Shown: positions 18,762 to 26,499 of the stretch, in pieces | How the letters are laid out: each line of letters opens with the position of its first letter | How positions within the stretch are numbered: the first letter of the stretch is position 1 | NCBI RefSeq assembly: GCF_900107795.1 | Contig: NZ_FNRL01000029.1 | Span: 1 to 64,000 of the forward strand | Origin: Chitinophaga terrae (ex Kim and Jung 2007) | GTDB taxonomy: Bacteria > Bacteroidota > Bacteroidia > Chitinophagales > Chitinophagaceae | Length of the DNA stretch: 64,000 nt | Direction: 5' to 3' | Made by a program: the position numbers and the translations under genes | Notes under the pieces: model-generated | Databases searched by the model: none | What the model saw: the letters and a program-made list of their open reading frames with translations, nothing else | Told to the model about the DNA's origin: nothing

Positions 18762-19139
18762 ATGAGAATAGTTTACTATTTACCTCTTTTATTATTATCA
18801 CTGGCGGCCTGTAAAAAAACAGAAAGCGATCCGAACTGCGTACAGATCAGCCAGGGAAATATTTTCAGCGTTAAATACCTGGGCAGGATGGATGGCGCCC
18901 GGTTTGACGTGATCTGTAAATTTCCCAACGGCTGCGGGTTTATCAAAAATATCAGCGAAGTAAGGAGTGGCCAGGATGTCGACATCATCGCCAACGTTGG
19001 CTATAACGCCTGCAGCGCCTGTGTAGAAACTCCCAATACCCAGTCAGTTACCTATATTTTTAATCCCCCCGCTCCGGGAACCTATTACATCAGGTGGAGA
19101 GGAATTGTTGACAGGAAAGATACTGTTGTTATCCGTTAA
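18762..19139 (+). CDS. Small lipoprotein of unknown function
   Basis: A 125-aa protein with a clear lipoprotein signal (LLLLSLAAC, cysteine at residue 17). The mature part has five further cysteines (DPNC, VIC, NGC, CSAC), which suggests disulfides, and a beta-strand-rich end (GTYYIRWRG). No known domain. It is transcribed alone, divergent from the Panacea pair and convergent with the VanX-type gene, whose end overlaps it by 4 bp. Confidence 0.6.
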   Translation: MRIVYYLPLLLLSLAACKKTESDPNCVQISQGNIFSVKYLGRMDGARFDVICKFPNGCGFIKNISEVRSGQDVDIIANVGYNACSACVETPNTQSVTYIFNPPAPGTYYIRWRGIVDRKDTVVIR

Positions 19140-19816
19140 TTGAATATTACATCCATCAGGTAATACTTTTTATAGTCGGGCAGGTAATAGTGCCACCACT
19201 CTGTAGAACTGCCCTTAAATCCATATTTGAACATGGTGCTCCTGAGGAGGGTCCTGTTAGCCAGCACATTGGGGTCGGCAGGTTTGTAGTTCTGATGCGC
19301 TTTAAAAGTGAAGTTATCAAAATCTGTAGGCATGGCCACAGGCAAATTGGTTTTCAGATCTACCATGCTCAGGTCAACCGCTGCGCCCCTGTTATGCCCC
19401 GAGCCTTTACGCGGATCTGCCGCATACAGGTCGTTGGGCACGATCGTGAACATCTTCTCCGTAATACTATAGGGCCGGTAGGCATCATAAATCAATAATC
19501 CAAATCCTTTCTTCTTCAGTTCTTCCTGTACAGCTTTAAGTTTTTTCGCGGCCGGCAACCGCATGTAAATAGCAGTTCCTGTATATAGCCGCTGGCGCGT
19601 GAAGTTATTCGTAGTGGCGTACCTGATATCTTTCTTTATACCCGGTATGAACTTCTCAAGATCTACCATCCGTTGATTGCTGTCTGCCTTCACCTGTTGC
19701 TCGTATTGAGCGTGGCTGGTGATTACTGCCAACCCGTATTTATTCAGTGCGATTTTCTGGGCGGCTACTGTAAATGAAACCAGGGCAAACAGTAGCAACA
19801 TTGAAGTGATTTTCAT
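19136..19816 (-). CDS. D-alanyl-D-alanine dipeptidase (VanX/DdpX family), secreted
   Basis: From the ATG at 19816 the protein has 226 aa and starts with a signal peptide (MKITSMLLLFALVSFTVAAQ), so export to the periplasm is expected; the longer upstream reading adds an unlikely leader. The zinc motifs of the peptidase M15D family are seen: the GSGHNRGAAVDLSM segment (His and Asp ligands) and the C-terminal STEWWHYYL segment with the catalytic Glu and third ligand His. YDAYRP is the third family mark. It cleaves D-Ala-D-Ala, most likely for peptidoglycan turnover; no van genes are nearby, so resistance is not implied. Confidence 0.85.
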   Translation of the reverse strand: MKITSMLLLFALVSFTVAAQKIALNKYGLAVITSHAQYEQQVKADSNQRMVDLEKFIPGIKKDIRYATTNNFTRQRLYTGTAIYMRLPAAKKLKAVQEELKKKGFGLLIYDAYRPYSITEKMFTIVPNDLYAADPRKGSGHNRGAAVDLSMVDLKTNLPVAMPTDFDNFTFKAHQNYKPADPNVLANRTLLRSTMFKYGFKGSSTEWWHYYLPDYKKYYLMDVIFN

Positions 19817-19947
19817 AAATTGATCTGGGTAGAAAACTACCAATTTATTGAATTTTGCTAAAATTAGGCAAGAAAGTATGAAATACAGTGAAAATACAAT
19901 TGAATTAGGCATATATAAATAGGTATTTTAGAACCCTTAAATTTTAA

Positions 19948-20733
19948 ATGATGGAATTGTTCAGGTTAGATAATAAAACGGCAATAATTACCGGTGGAGG
20001 AAGCGGCATAGGACAGGCGATCGCAACAACTTTCGGAGCCCAGGGGGCAGATGTACATATCATCGAATTGAATGAAGAAGGCGGAAAAGCTACAGCAGCC
20101 AGTATAACAGAGGCAGGCGGAAAAGCGACGGTACATGCCTGCAACGTAGCTAACCAGGCAGAAGTGATCAAAGTGATTGACGGAATTGCGCAGGCGACAG
20201 GGCGCATTGACATACTGGTGAACTGCGCAGGCATTGCGCATGTCGGCAACCTTGAAAATACTACAGAACAGGATATAGACAGGATATATGCGGTGAATAT
20301 CAAGGGAACTTATAACTGCATGTATGCAACGATCAATAAAATGAAAGCGCAGGGCGGGGGAGTGATCCTGAATGTGGCTTCCATAGCCGCCAGCGTCGGC
20401 ATTCCTGACCGTTTTGCCTACTCTATGAGCAAAGGAGCTGTATTAACAATGACCTTATCAGTGGCCAAGGATTACCTGGGCGCTAATATCCGTTGCAACT
20501 GTATTTCCCCGGCCCGTGTTCATACCCCGTTCGTGGATGGATTTATTGCCAAGAACTACCCGGGCAGGGAACAAGAAATGTTTGATAAGTTGAGCAAAAC
20601 ACAACCCATAGGCAGGATGGCCAAGCCGGTTGAAATAGGCAACCTGGCCCTCTACCTGTGTTCAGACGAGGCTGGCTTCATCACAGGTACCGATTACCCG
20701 ATAGATGGAGGATTCATCCGCCTGAATAATTAA
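19948..20733 (+). CDS. SDR dehydrogenase, probable 2-keto-3-deoxy-L-fuconate dehydrogenase
   Basis: A 261-aa short-chain dehydrogenase. The cofactor loop is TGGGSGIGQAIA (about residues 13-24), NCAG follows, and the catalytic set is Ser in NVASIAAS, then Tyr and Lys in YSMSKG. An alternative ATG lies 3 bp downstream. It heads a cluster containing a FAH-family hydrolase, a mutarotase, a fuconolactonase, a second SDR and FucP. In the non-phosphorylative L-fucose route one SDR oxidises 2-keto-3-deoxy-L-fuconate before hydrolysis; adjacency to the FAH hydrolase favours that role. The exact substrate is inferred. Confidence 0.75.
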   Translation: MMELFRLDNKTAIITGGGSGIGQAIATTFGAQGADVHIIELNEEGGKATAASITEAGGKATVHACNVANQAEVIKVIDGIAQATGRIDILVNCAGIAHVGNLENTTEQDIDRIYAVNIKGTYNCMYATINKMKAQGGGVILNVASIAASVGIPDRFAYSMSKGAVLTMTLSVAKDYLGANIRCNCISPARVHTPFVDGFIAKNYPGREQEMFDKLSKTQPIGRMAKPVEIGNLALYLCSDEAGFITGTDYPIDGGFIRLNN

Positions 20734-20793
20734 TGATGATGTAAGATGGTTAACACGTATCTTTCGCCATCATTCATTAATCTTAATTCGTTT

Positions 20794-21540
20794 ATGCAAC
20801 AATTTCGACTAGGATTGGCCATGGCAATAGCTGTGCTTTCTGCCTGCAATTCCGGGAACCCGACGGCATCAGAACAGGCGGCAGACGCCAATACTGTACA
20901 TCCTGCAAAACCCGAGGGTACTGTTTCTGTATCCATTGGTAACCGCGATAAAGATACCTCGCAGATTACCATCCAGTTTCAGGTAAAAGACCTGAAAAAA
21001 GAAAAGACATTTGATCAGGAGATTCTTAAGGACGTCGCTGACGGAGATCTCTACAAGGTGTTATGGGACCAACCCAACAGTGTTTACATCGCGGTGCTGA
21101 AACCGAACCACAACGCCCGTTATTATCACGGGTCTGTAGACAACGGCGAAGCCAAGATCCTTAAAGTAAATACTGCGCCTCAGCGTATCTGGCAATATAT
21201 GGAAGATTCGCTGGGCCTGGGCAAGATCACGAATACCGGCAACAACCTGGTTAGCAGTTACCGCAAAGACATACAGTCGGGCAAGCTGCTGGGCGCCTTT
21301 GTTGCAGAGATCAAACCAGCCGATAAACCTGAGAATGTTGAACTATACGTAGAATTCGGTGGAGTGAATAAAAAAATGAACATCCATGTGCCAGCAGGGA
21401 GTAAAGCAATGATTCAGCCAACGAAAGACGATAGCCATGTTTATTTCTCTTTTGTGAATGGTGAGCAGGTGGAACCTGTGATCGACCTGTACGTTGACAA
21501 CGGCAGGTTGCAGATTAAAACATTAAAGGAAATCAACTAA
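20794..21540 (+). CDS. Lipoprotein of unknown function in the fucose cluster
   Basis: From the ATG at 20794 the protein has 248 aa and a lipoprotein signal (MAIAVLSAC, cysteine about residue 18); the frame is open to 20746, but that start would put 16 polar residues before the signal. The mature part is beta-rich with no recognised domain. It lies between the first SDR and the FAH hydrolase, in the same direction, and may be co-transcribed. Sugar binding or sensing is possible, but there is no direct evidence. Confidence 0.6.
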   Translation: MQQFRLGLAMAIAVLSACNSGNPTASEQAADANTVHPAKPEGTVSVSIGNRDKDTSQITIQFQVKDLKKEKTFDQEILKDVADGDLYKVLWDQPNSVYIAVLKPNHNARYYHGSVDNGEAKILKVNTAPQRIWQYMEDSLGLGKITNTGNNLVSSYRKDIQSGKLLGAFVAEIKPADKPENVELYVEFGGVNKKMNIHVPAGSKAMIQPTKDDSHVYFSFVNGEQVEPVIDLYVDNGRLQIKTLKEIN

Positions 21541-21566
21541 AATTAAACAATTAAAAAAGTAGTGAA

Positions 21567-22418
21567 ATGAAACTGATCAGGTTTGGTTTACCGGGAGAAG
21601 AGAAACCGGGTGTAGTAACTGAAGCAGGTATGTTCGATGTAAGTGCATTCGGTGAAGATTATGGAGAACGATTTTTTGAAACAGATGGTATTAACCGTTT
21701 ACAGGCATGGTGGAATGCCAATGGTGCAAACTGCCCTAGAGTAGCGGAAGGCGCCCGCCTGGGCGCTCCCATCCAACGTCCTTCCAAGATCATTTGCATA
21801 GGACTTAACTATGCAGACCACGCGAAAGAAACCAATGCACCGATCCCGGCAGAACCGATCGTATTTTTCAAGAGTACTACGGCACTGGTAGGACCAAACG
21901 ACGACCTGGTGATACCGCGCAACAGCGTGAAAACTGACTGGGAAGTAGAGCTGGCCGTGATCATTGGTAAAAAGGCCAGTTATGTGGAAGAAAAAGACGC
22001 CCTGGATTATGTAGCTGGCTACTGCCTGCACAATGACTATAGTGAAAGAGCTTTCCAGATAGAAAGAGGAGGGCAGTGGGTGAAAGGAAAAAGCTGCGAT
22101 ACCTTCGCTCCTCTTGGCCCATGGGTAGCCACCAAAGATGAAATTGCGGATGTGAATAATCTTCGTTTATGGTTAACCGTTAACGGCAAAACCATGCAGG
22201 ATGGTAACACCTCCAACTTTATTTTCAATGTTCCTTTCGTAGTGGCTTACTTAAGCCAGTTTATGACCCTGCTCCCGGGAGATGTGATCTCTACCGGTAC
22301 GCCAGCCGGCGTAGGCTTGGGTATGAACCCGCAGGTTTACCTGAAAGCAGGCGATGTGATAGAACTGGGGATCGACGGACTGGGTACTTCCAAACAAAAA
22401 GCGGTAGCCTATAAATAA
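21567..22418 (+). CDS. FAH-family hydrolase, probable 2,4-diketo-3-deoxy-L-fuconate hydrolase
   Basis: A 283-aa fumarylacetoacetase-family protein. The ICIGLNYADHAKE segment (about residues 74-86), VFFKSTTALVGPND, the DWEVELAVIIG metal-binding segment and STGTPAGVG are the family hallmarks. In the L-fucose route the enzyme splits 2,4-diketo-3-deoxy-L-fuconate to pyruvate and L-lactate, which links fucose to central metabolism. The substrate is inferred from the cluster; other FAH proteins cleave related beta-diketo acids. Confidence 0.8.
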   Translation: MKLIRFGLPGEEKPGVVTEAGMFDVSAFGEDYGERFFETDGINRLQAWWNANGANCPRVAEGARLGAPIQRPSKIICIGLNYADHAKETNAPIPAEPIVFFKSTTALVGPNDDLVIPRNSVKTDWEVELAVIIGKKASYVEEKDALDYVAGYCLHNDYSERAFQIERGGQWVKGKSCDTFAPLGPWVATKDEIADVNNLRLWLTVNGKTMQDGNTSNFIFNVPFVVAYLSQFMTLLPGDVISTGTPAGVGLGMNPQVYLKAGDVIELGIDGLGTSKQKAVAYK

Positions 22419-22423
22419 ACACT

Positions 22424-22753
22424 ATGAAAAGATATTGTCTGGCCCTGGATCTGGTAGATGATCCGCAAATGATCAGCGAATACGAAGCGCACCACCGCAA
22501 CGTATCGGCAGAGATCAAAAAGAGTATTACCGACAGCGGTATTACTGTAATGGATATTTACAGGGCAGGTAACCGGCTGTTTATGATCATGGAAGTAGAT
22601 GATACTTTTTCTTTCGAAAAGAAAGCGGCCATGGACGCGGCTAACCCCGCAGTCCAGGTCTGGGAACAACTGATGTGGAAATACCAGCAGGCGCTCCCGG
22701 TTGCAAAAGAAGGAGAAAAGTGGATCATCATGGACCAGATCTTCTCATTGTAG
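22424..22753 (+). CDS. L-rhamnose mutarotase family protein (RhaM/YiiL-like)
   Basis: A 109-aa dimeric alpha/beta barrel. MKRYCLALDLVDDPQMISEY, the YEAHHRNV segment, DIYRAGNRLFMIMEV and the PVQ-like VQVWEQLMWKYQ helix match the YiiL group, which interconverts anomers of rhamnose and related 6-deoxy sugars. In this cluster it would supply the anomer needed by the sugar dehydrogenase. It begins 5 bp after the FAH gene and is followed by a terminator. Confidence 0.8.
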   Translation: MKRYCLALDLVDDPQMISEYEAHHRNVSAEIKKSITDSGITVMDIYRAGNRLFMIMEVDDTFSFEKKAAMDAANPAVQVWEQLMWKYQQALPVAKEGEKWIIMDQIFSL

Positions 22754-22761
22754 CAATTCCG

Positions 22762-22799
22762 CTGCTATAGCGCTTTATCCTGGCGCTATAGCAGTTTTT
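22762..22799 (+). terminator. Strong terminator inside the fucose cluster
   Basis: CTGCTATAGCGC pairs perfectly with GCGCTATAGCAG around a 9-nt loop, followed by a T-run. It lies between the mutarotase and the fuconolactonase and so divides the cluster into two transcripts or a main transcript and a read-through. Confidence 0.85.
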
Positions 22800-22810
22800 A
22801 AACTTACGTT

Positions 22811-23638
22811 ATGATAATCGATGCTCATCAACATTTCTGGCAATTTGATCCTGTTCGGGATGCCTGGATAACTGATTCAATGCAACGGATCCGCAGGAAC
22901 TTCCTGCCGGCCGACCTGGCTCCTGTTTTAGCATCCAATGGTGTAGAGGGCTGCATCGCAGTACAGGCGGATCAATCGCCCGCCGAAACGGCTTTCCTGC
23001 TCAACCTTGCCGAAAAGAACAGCATGATCAAAGGAGTTGTGGGATGGGTAGACCTGAGAGCCGACGATATTTCCGCTCAACTGGAGCAATACAGCCAGCA
23101 TTCCCTGATCAAAGGATTCAGGCATGTGGTGCAGGGCGAGCCTGATAACCGCTTTATCCTGGGGGAGGCATTCTGCCGGGGCGTTAAAGCGCTGGCCCGG
23201 TTCGGCCTTACATACGACATCCTCGTGTACCCAAAGCAACTGCCGGCTGTAGAAGAATTTGTATTGAAATTCCCTGATCAGCGGCTGATCATCGATCACC
23301 TGGCCAAACCGGATATTAAATCAAAAGCTTTCGATACCTGGGCTGCACACATGAATAAGATAGCGCAGTCGCCGAACGTTTATTGCAAGGTAAGCGGGAT
23401 GGTAACAGAAGCAGATTGGGAGAACTGGAAACCCTCAGATTTCAGGCCTTACCTGGAAACTGTTCTGCAGGCATTCGGACCCGAACGATTGGTATATGGC
23501 TCCGACTGGCCGGTATGCCTGGTAGCAGCCACTTACCAGGAAGTAAAACAACTGGTCACAGATTTTATCAGTCCACTTTCTGCCAGCGAACAAGCGGGCA
23601 TTATGGGAGACAATGCCATCACCTTCTATCAACTCTGA
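22811..23638 (+). CDS. Amidohydrolase-family L-fuconolactonase
   Basis: A 275-aa TIM-barrel hydrolase of the amidohydrolase-2/COG3618 family. The metal motif IDAHQHFWQF is at residues 3-12, FRHVVQGEPD follows, and the C-terminal YGSDWPVCL segment with the catalytic Asp is present. Related enzymes hydrolyse L-fucono-1,5-lactone and other sugar lactones. It would act after the L-fucose dehydrogenase encoded 20 bp downstream. The cluster supports the fuconolactone assignment. Confidence 0.85.
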   Translation: MIIDAHQHFWQFDPVRDAWITDSMQRIRRNFLPADLAPVLASNGVEGCIAVQADQSPAETAFLLNLAEKNSMIKGVVGWVDLRADDISAQLEQYSQHSLIKGFRHVVQGEPDNRFILGEAFCRGVKALARFGLTYDILVYPKQLPAVEEFVLKFPDQRLIIDHLAKPDIKSKAFDTWAAHMNKIAQSPNVYCKVSGMVTEADWENWKPSDFRPYLETVLQAFGPERLVYGSDWPVCLVAATYQEVKQLVTDFISPLSASEQAGIMGDNAITFYQL

Positions 23639-23658
23639 AAATAATTATTAAATATACT

Positions 23659-24441
23659 ATGGATCTAGGATTACAAGGTAAAGTGTTCATCGTTACCGGT
23701 GGAGCAAAGGGAATTGGTGAAGCTATTTCTAAACTGATCGCGGCCGAAGGCGGAAGTGTTATGATCGCAGGACGCAGCCAGGCAGATAACCAGAAAACTG
23801 TGGACGCAATTGTTGCCGCCGGCGGAAAAGCTGCTGCGGTGACCGCAGAGCTTGGCAACCCTGACGACTGTAAAAAAGTAGTAGCCGCCGCTGTAGAAAG
23901 TTATGGCAAGATAGATGGATTGATAAACAATGCAGGAGCAAACGATGGGGTAGGACTGGAAAATGGCAGCCCTGAAAAGTTTATGCAATCTTTACAGCAT
24001 AACTTAAGCCACTATTATAACCTGGCGCATTATGCCCTGCCATACCTGAAAGCTACGAAAGGTAATATTGTGAACATCGGCTCTAAAGTGGCTACCACCG
24101 GGCAGGGCAATACCAGCGGTTACGCTGCTTCCAAAGGCGCTATCAACGCGTTAACACGCGAGTGGGCCGTGGAGTTGCTGCCATTCGGGATACGCGTAAA
24201 TACCGTTATCCCCGCGGAAGTATGGACGCCCCTCTATGAAACCTGGATCAATTCTCTGCCGGATCCTGCAGAGAAATTAGCTGCTATTACTTCTAAAATT
24301 CCATTTGAAAAAAGAATGACCACTTCAGAAGAAATTGCCAATACTACAGTATTCCTGCTCTCTGGGCGTTCTTCCCATACGACCGGGCAGATATTGTATG
24401 TAGATGGAGGTTATACGCATCTCGACAGGTCAATCAGTTAA
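23659..24441 (+). CDS. SDR dehydrogenase, probable L-fucose dehydrogenase
   Basis: A 260-aa SDR from the ATG at 23659; the frame is open upstream, but that segment overlaps the fuconolactonase. The cofactor loop is VTGGAKGIGEAIS (about residues 10-22), NNAGAND follows, then Ser in NIGSKV and Tyr/Lys in YAASKG. Its nearest genes are the lactonase and FucP, so the first oxidation of L-fucose to the lactone is the likely reaction. The roles of the two SDRs could be swapped. Confidence 0.75.
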   Translation: MDLGLQGKVFIVTGGAKGIGEAISKLIAAEGGSVMIAGRSQADNQKTVDAIVAAGGKAAAVTAELGNPDDCKKVVAAAVESYGKIDGLINNAGANDGVGLENGSPEKFMQSLQHNLSHYYNLAHYALPYLKATKGNIVNIGSKVATTGQGNTSGYAASKGAINALTREWAVELLPFGIRVNTVIPAEVWTPLYETWINSLPDPAEKLAAITSKIPFEKRMTTSEEIANTTVFLLSGRSSHTTGQILYVDGGYTHLDRSIS

Positions 24442-24486
24442 AATAAATCTCAGTTCCTTATTCAGTAATCTTTTAAATTCTTCGTT

Positions 24487-25722
24487 ATGGCAGGAGGCGC
24501 AGTAAGTAATTCTTCCTTTACTACCACCGATACATCCTCGAAATCCAACAGTTACCTGTTCCCTTTTATTTTAGTTACAAGTTTGTTCTTCCTTTGGGGA
24601 CTGGCCTATGGACTGCTGGATGTATTGAACAAACATTTCCAGGAGGTATTGAATATCACCGCCAAGCGTTCCACGCTCTTGCAAGGCGCTTATTTCGGTG
24701 CATATTTCCTGATGGCCCTGCCAGCAGGTATTTTCATGAAGCGGTTCGGGTATAAAAGCGGTATCATACTGGGCTTGTTCCTGTATGCGATCGGCGCTTT
24801 CATGTTCTATCCTTCAGCAGGCGCACAGAGTTTTAATTTCTTTCTCGCCTCGCTGTTTATACTGGCCTGTGGACTGGCATGCCTGGAAACAGCCGCCAAT
24901 CCTTATGTTACGGTATTAGGACCGCCGGCAACCGCCACTCAGCGACTGAACCTTTCTCAATGCTTCAACGGGTTGGGATCGTTCTTAGGCCCTATCATCG
25001 GGCATAGCCTGTTTTTCGGGTCCAGCACCAAAGACCTGAGTTCTGTTCAGCTTACCTATATTATAATAGGTTGCGTGGTACTGCTGATTGCAGGATTCTT
25101 TTACAGAACGCCTTTGCCGGAAATTAAAAAAGTTGAGGAAAAGATCACTGAAACACTGGGAGATACCAGACCCCTGTTCGAACATAAACATTTTGTATGG
25201 AGCGTGGTAGCGCAGTTCTTTTATGTGGCTGCACAGGTGGGAGTGGGCGCCTTGTTTATCAACTATGTAACCGCTTACTGGCACGGGCTGGAATCTAAAA
25301 CCGCCGCCCTGTTGCTGTCAGTAGCCCTGGGACTTTTTACTGTGGGCAGGTTTGTTGGTACGGCGTTGATGAGAAAGATCGCTCCGAATAAACTGCTGGC
25401 CATTTATGCGGCCATTAACGTGGCGCTTTGCCTGTTTGTAATGACAGGCGCCGGACCGGCAGCGGTAATAGCCCTGATTGCCGTTTTCTTCTTTATGTCT
25501 ATCATGTTCCCAACCATTTTTGCGCTGGGAGTAAAGAACCTGGGTATCCATACCGAACGCGCTTCCTCTTTCCAGATCATGTCTATTGTAGGAGGAGCAT
25601 CGTTGCCTTATGTAATGGGGATCATTACCGACCTGCAATCTGTGGCCATTTCTTATGTAGTTCCCGCCGTTTGTTTTGTTGTTGTATTCCTCTTCGGATG
25701 GAAAGGATATAAAACCAATTAA
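24487..25722 (+). CDS. fucP: FucP-type L-fucose:proton symporter (MFS)
   Basis: A 411-aa MFS transporter with about 12 helices. The FLWGLAYGLLDVLNKHFQ segment in the first helix (about residues 37-54) and the LETAANPYVTVLG segment in the fourth are typical of the FucP/GluP fucose-glucose-galactose group. It imports L-fucose with protons across the inner membrane, and its neighbours support that substrate. It is the last gene of the second half of the fucose cluster. Confidence 0.85.
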   Translation: MAGGAVSNSSFTTTDTSSKSNSYLFPFILVTSLFFLWGLAYGLLDVLNKHFQEVLNITAKRSTLLQGAYFGAYFLMALPAGIFMKRFGYKSGIILGLFLYAIGAFMFYPSAGAQSFNFFLASLFILACGLACLETAANPYVTVLGPPATATQRLNLSQCFNGLGSFLGPIIGHSLFFGSSTKDLSSVQLTYIIIGCVVLLIAGFFYRTPLPEIKKVEEKITETLGDTRPLFEHKHFVWSVVAQFFYVAAQVGVGALFINYVTAYWHGLESKTAALLLSVALGLFTVGRFVGTALMRKIAPNKLLAIYAAINVALCLFVMTGAGPAAVIALIAVFFFMSIMFPTIFALGVKNLGIHTERASSFQIMSIVGGASLPYVMGIITDLQSVAISYVVPAVCFVVVFLFGWKGYKTN

Positions 25723-25740
25723 TGCCTCATTGCAGGCTTT

Positions 25741-25790
25741 AAATCCGCAAAATCATTGTAACTTCCTTACATGATTTTGCGGATTTTTCT
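25741..25790 (+). terminator. Hairpin after fucP overlapping the first mbnP-like start codon
   Basis: AAATCCGCAAAATCA (25741-25755) and TGATTTTGCGGATTT (25772-25786) pair perfectly; the inner TGTAA/TTACA extends the stem with one bulged base, and a T-rich tract follows. The ATG at 25771 lies in the right arm. It may end the fucP transcript and also hide the start codon of the next gene in read-through RNA. Confidence 0.75.
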
Positions 25791-26499
25791 TTGTATGATC
25801 CTTGCGGGATCGGCGGTTCAGGTAATGGGGCAATCGGCCTCCCTGGAGTTGTCTGTTACCCATCAATTTGGAGGTAAGCCCCTGCAACGGGGCATGCCAT
25901 ACCTGGCGCCAGCCGGCGATACATTTACAATTAGCCGTTTCCGTTATTTCATCAGCAATTTTTCACTGCTGGATATGAACGGCAAAGAAACTGCATTGCC
26001 GCCCGCCTATTTCCTGGTAGATGATGCCAAAGAAGAAAGCAAGATAATGACGCTTAAAGATGTACCGCCGGGAAGTTATAAAAGCATCCGTTTTTTGATC
26101 GGCGTGGATAGCATAAAGAATGTGAGCGGACCGCAAAGCGGGGCGTTGGCCGTAGAGTCAGGGATGTTCTGGAGTTGGAACAGCGGCTATATAATGGCAC
26201 AACTGGAAGGGCATTCGCCCGTGATCAAATCCCCGACCCGGGAATTTGTTTTTCATGTAGGAGGATACAGGCAGAAAGACCAGGTACTGAAGTTTGTGAC
26301 ATTGTCTTTCCCTGCTCCTGTACAAATAACAGGCAGCCAGAATAAAAGGATATCTATGACTGCCGATGTGAATAAATGGTTCTTACCTGATACCGTAGGT
26401 TTCCTCCATCAGCCGGTAGTAATGGCTCCGGGGCCGCAGGCCCGCAAGCTGGCGGCTAATTACCGGCATATGTTCACTATTACATCCGTAGGGGAATGA
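25771..26499 (+). CDS. MbnP-family copper-binding-like protein
   Basis: A 242-aa exported protein of the MbnP family. The signal peptide ends near residue 20 (VMGQ); an alternative ATG at 25795 would shorten it. Family marks are the ISRFRYFISNFSL segment (about residues 54-66), YFLVDD, the GSYKSIRFLIGVD segment and the Trp-rich WSWNSGYIMAQLEG stretch with Trp134 and Trp136. In methanotrophs the partner MbnH turns a MbnP tryptophan into kynurenine, which takes part in copper binding. A MbnH-like gene overlaps the stop here. Which tryptophan is modified, and whether copper is the ligand, is inferred. Confidence 0.75.
   Translation: MILRIFLCMILAGSAVQVMGQSASLELSVTHQFGGKPLQRGMPYLAPAGDTFTISRFRYFISNFSLLDMNGKETALPPAYFLVDDAKEESKIMTLKDVPPGSYKSIRFLIGVDSIKNVSGPQSGALAVESGMFWSWNSGYIMAQLEGHSPVIKSPTREFVFHVGGYRQKDQVLKFVTLSFPAPVQITGSQNKRISMTADVNKWFLPDTVGFLHQPVVMAPGPQARKLAANYRHMFTITSVGE

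Noticed and set aside
19136-19816. Vancomycin resistance role for the VanX-type dipeptidase
   Set aside because: No vanH, vanA or two-component genes nearby; a signal peptide points to cell-wall turnover.
23383-23658. N-terminal extension of the L-fucose dehydrogenase frame
   Set aside because: It overlaps the lactonase gene in another frame; the SDR fold starts at 23659.
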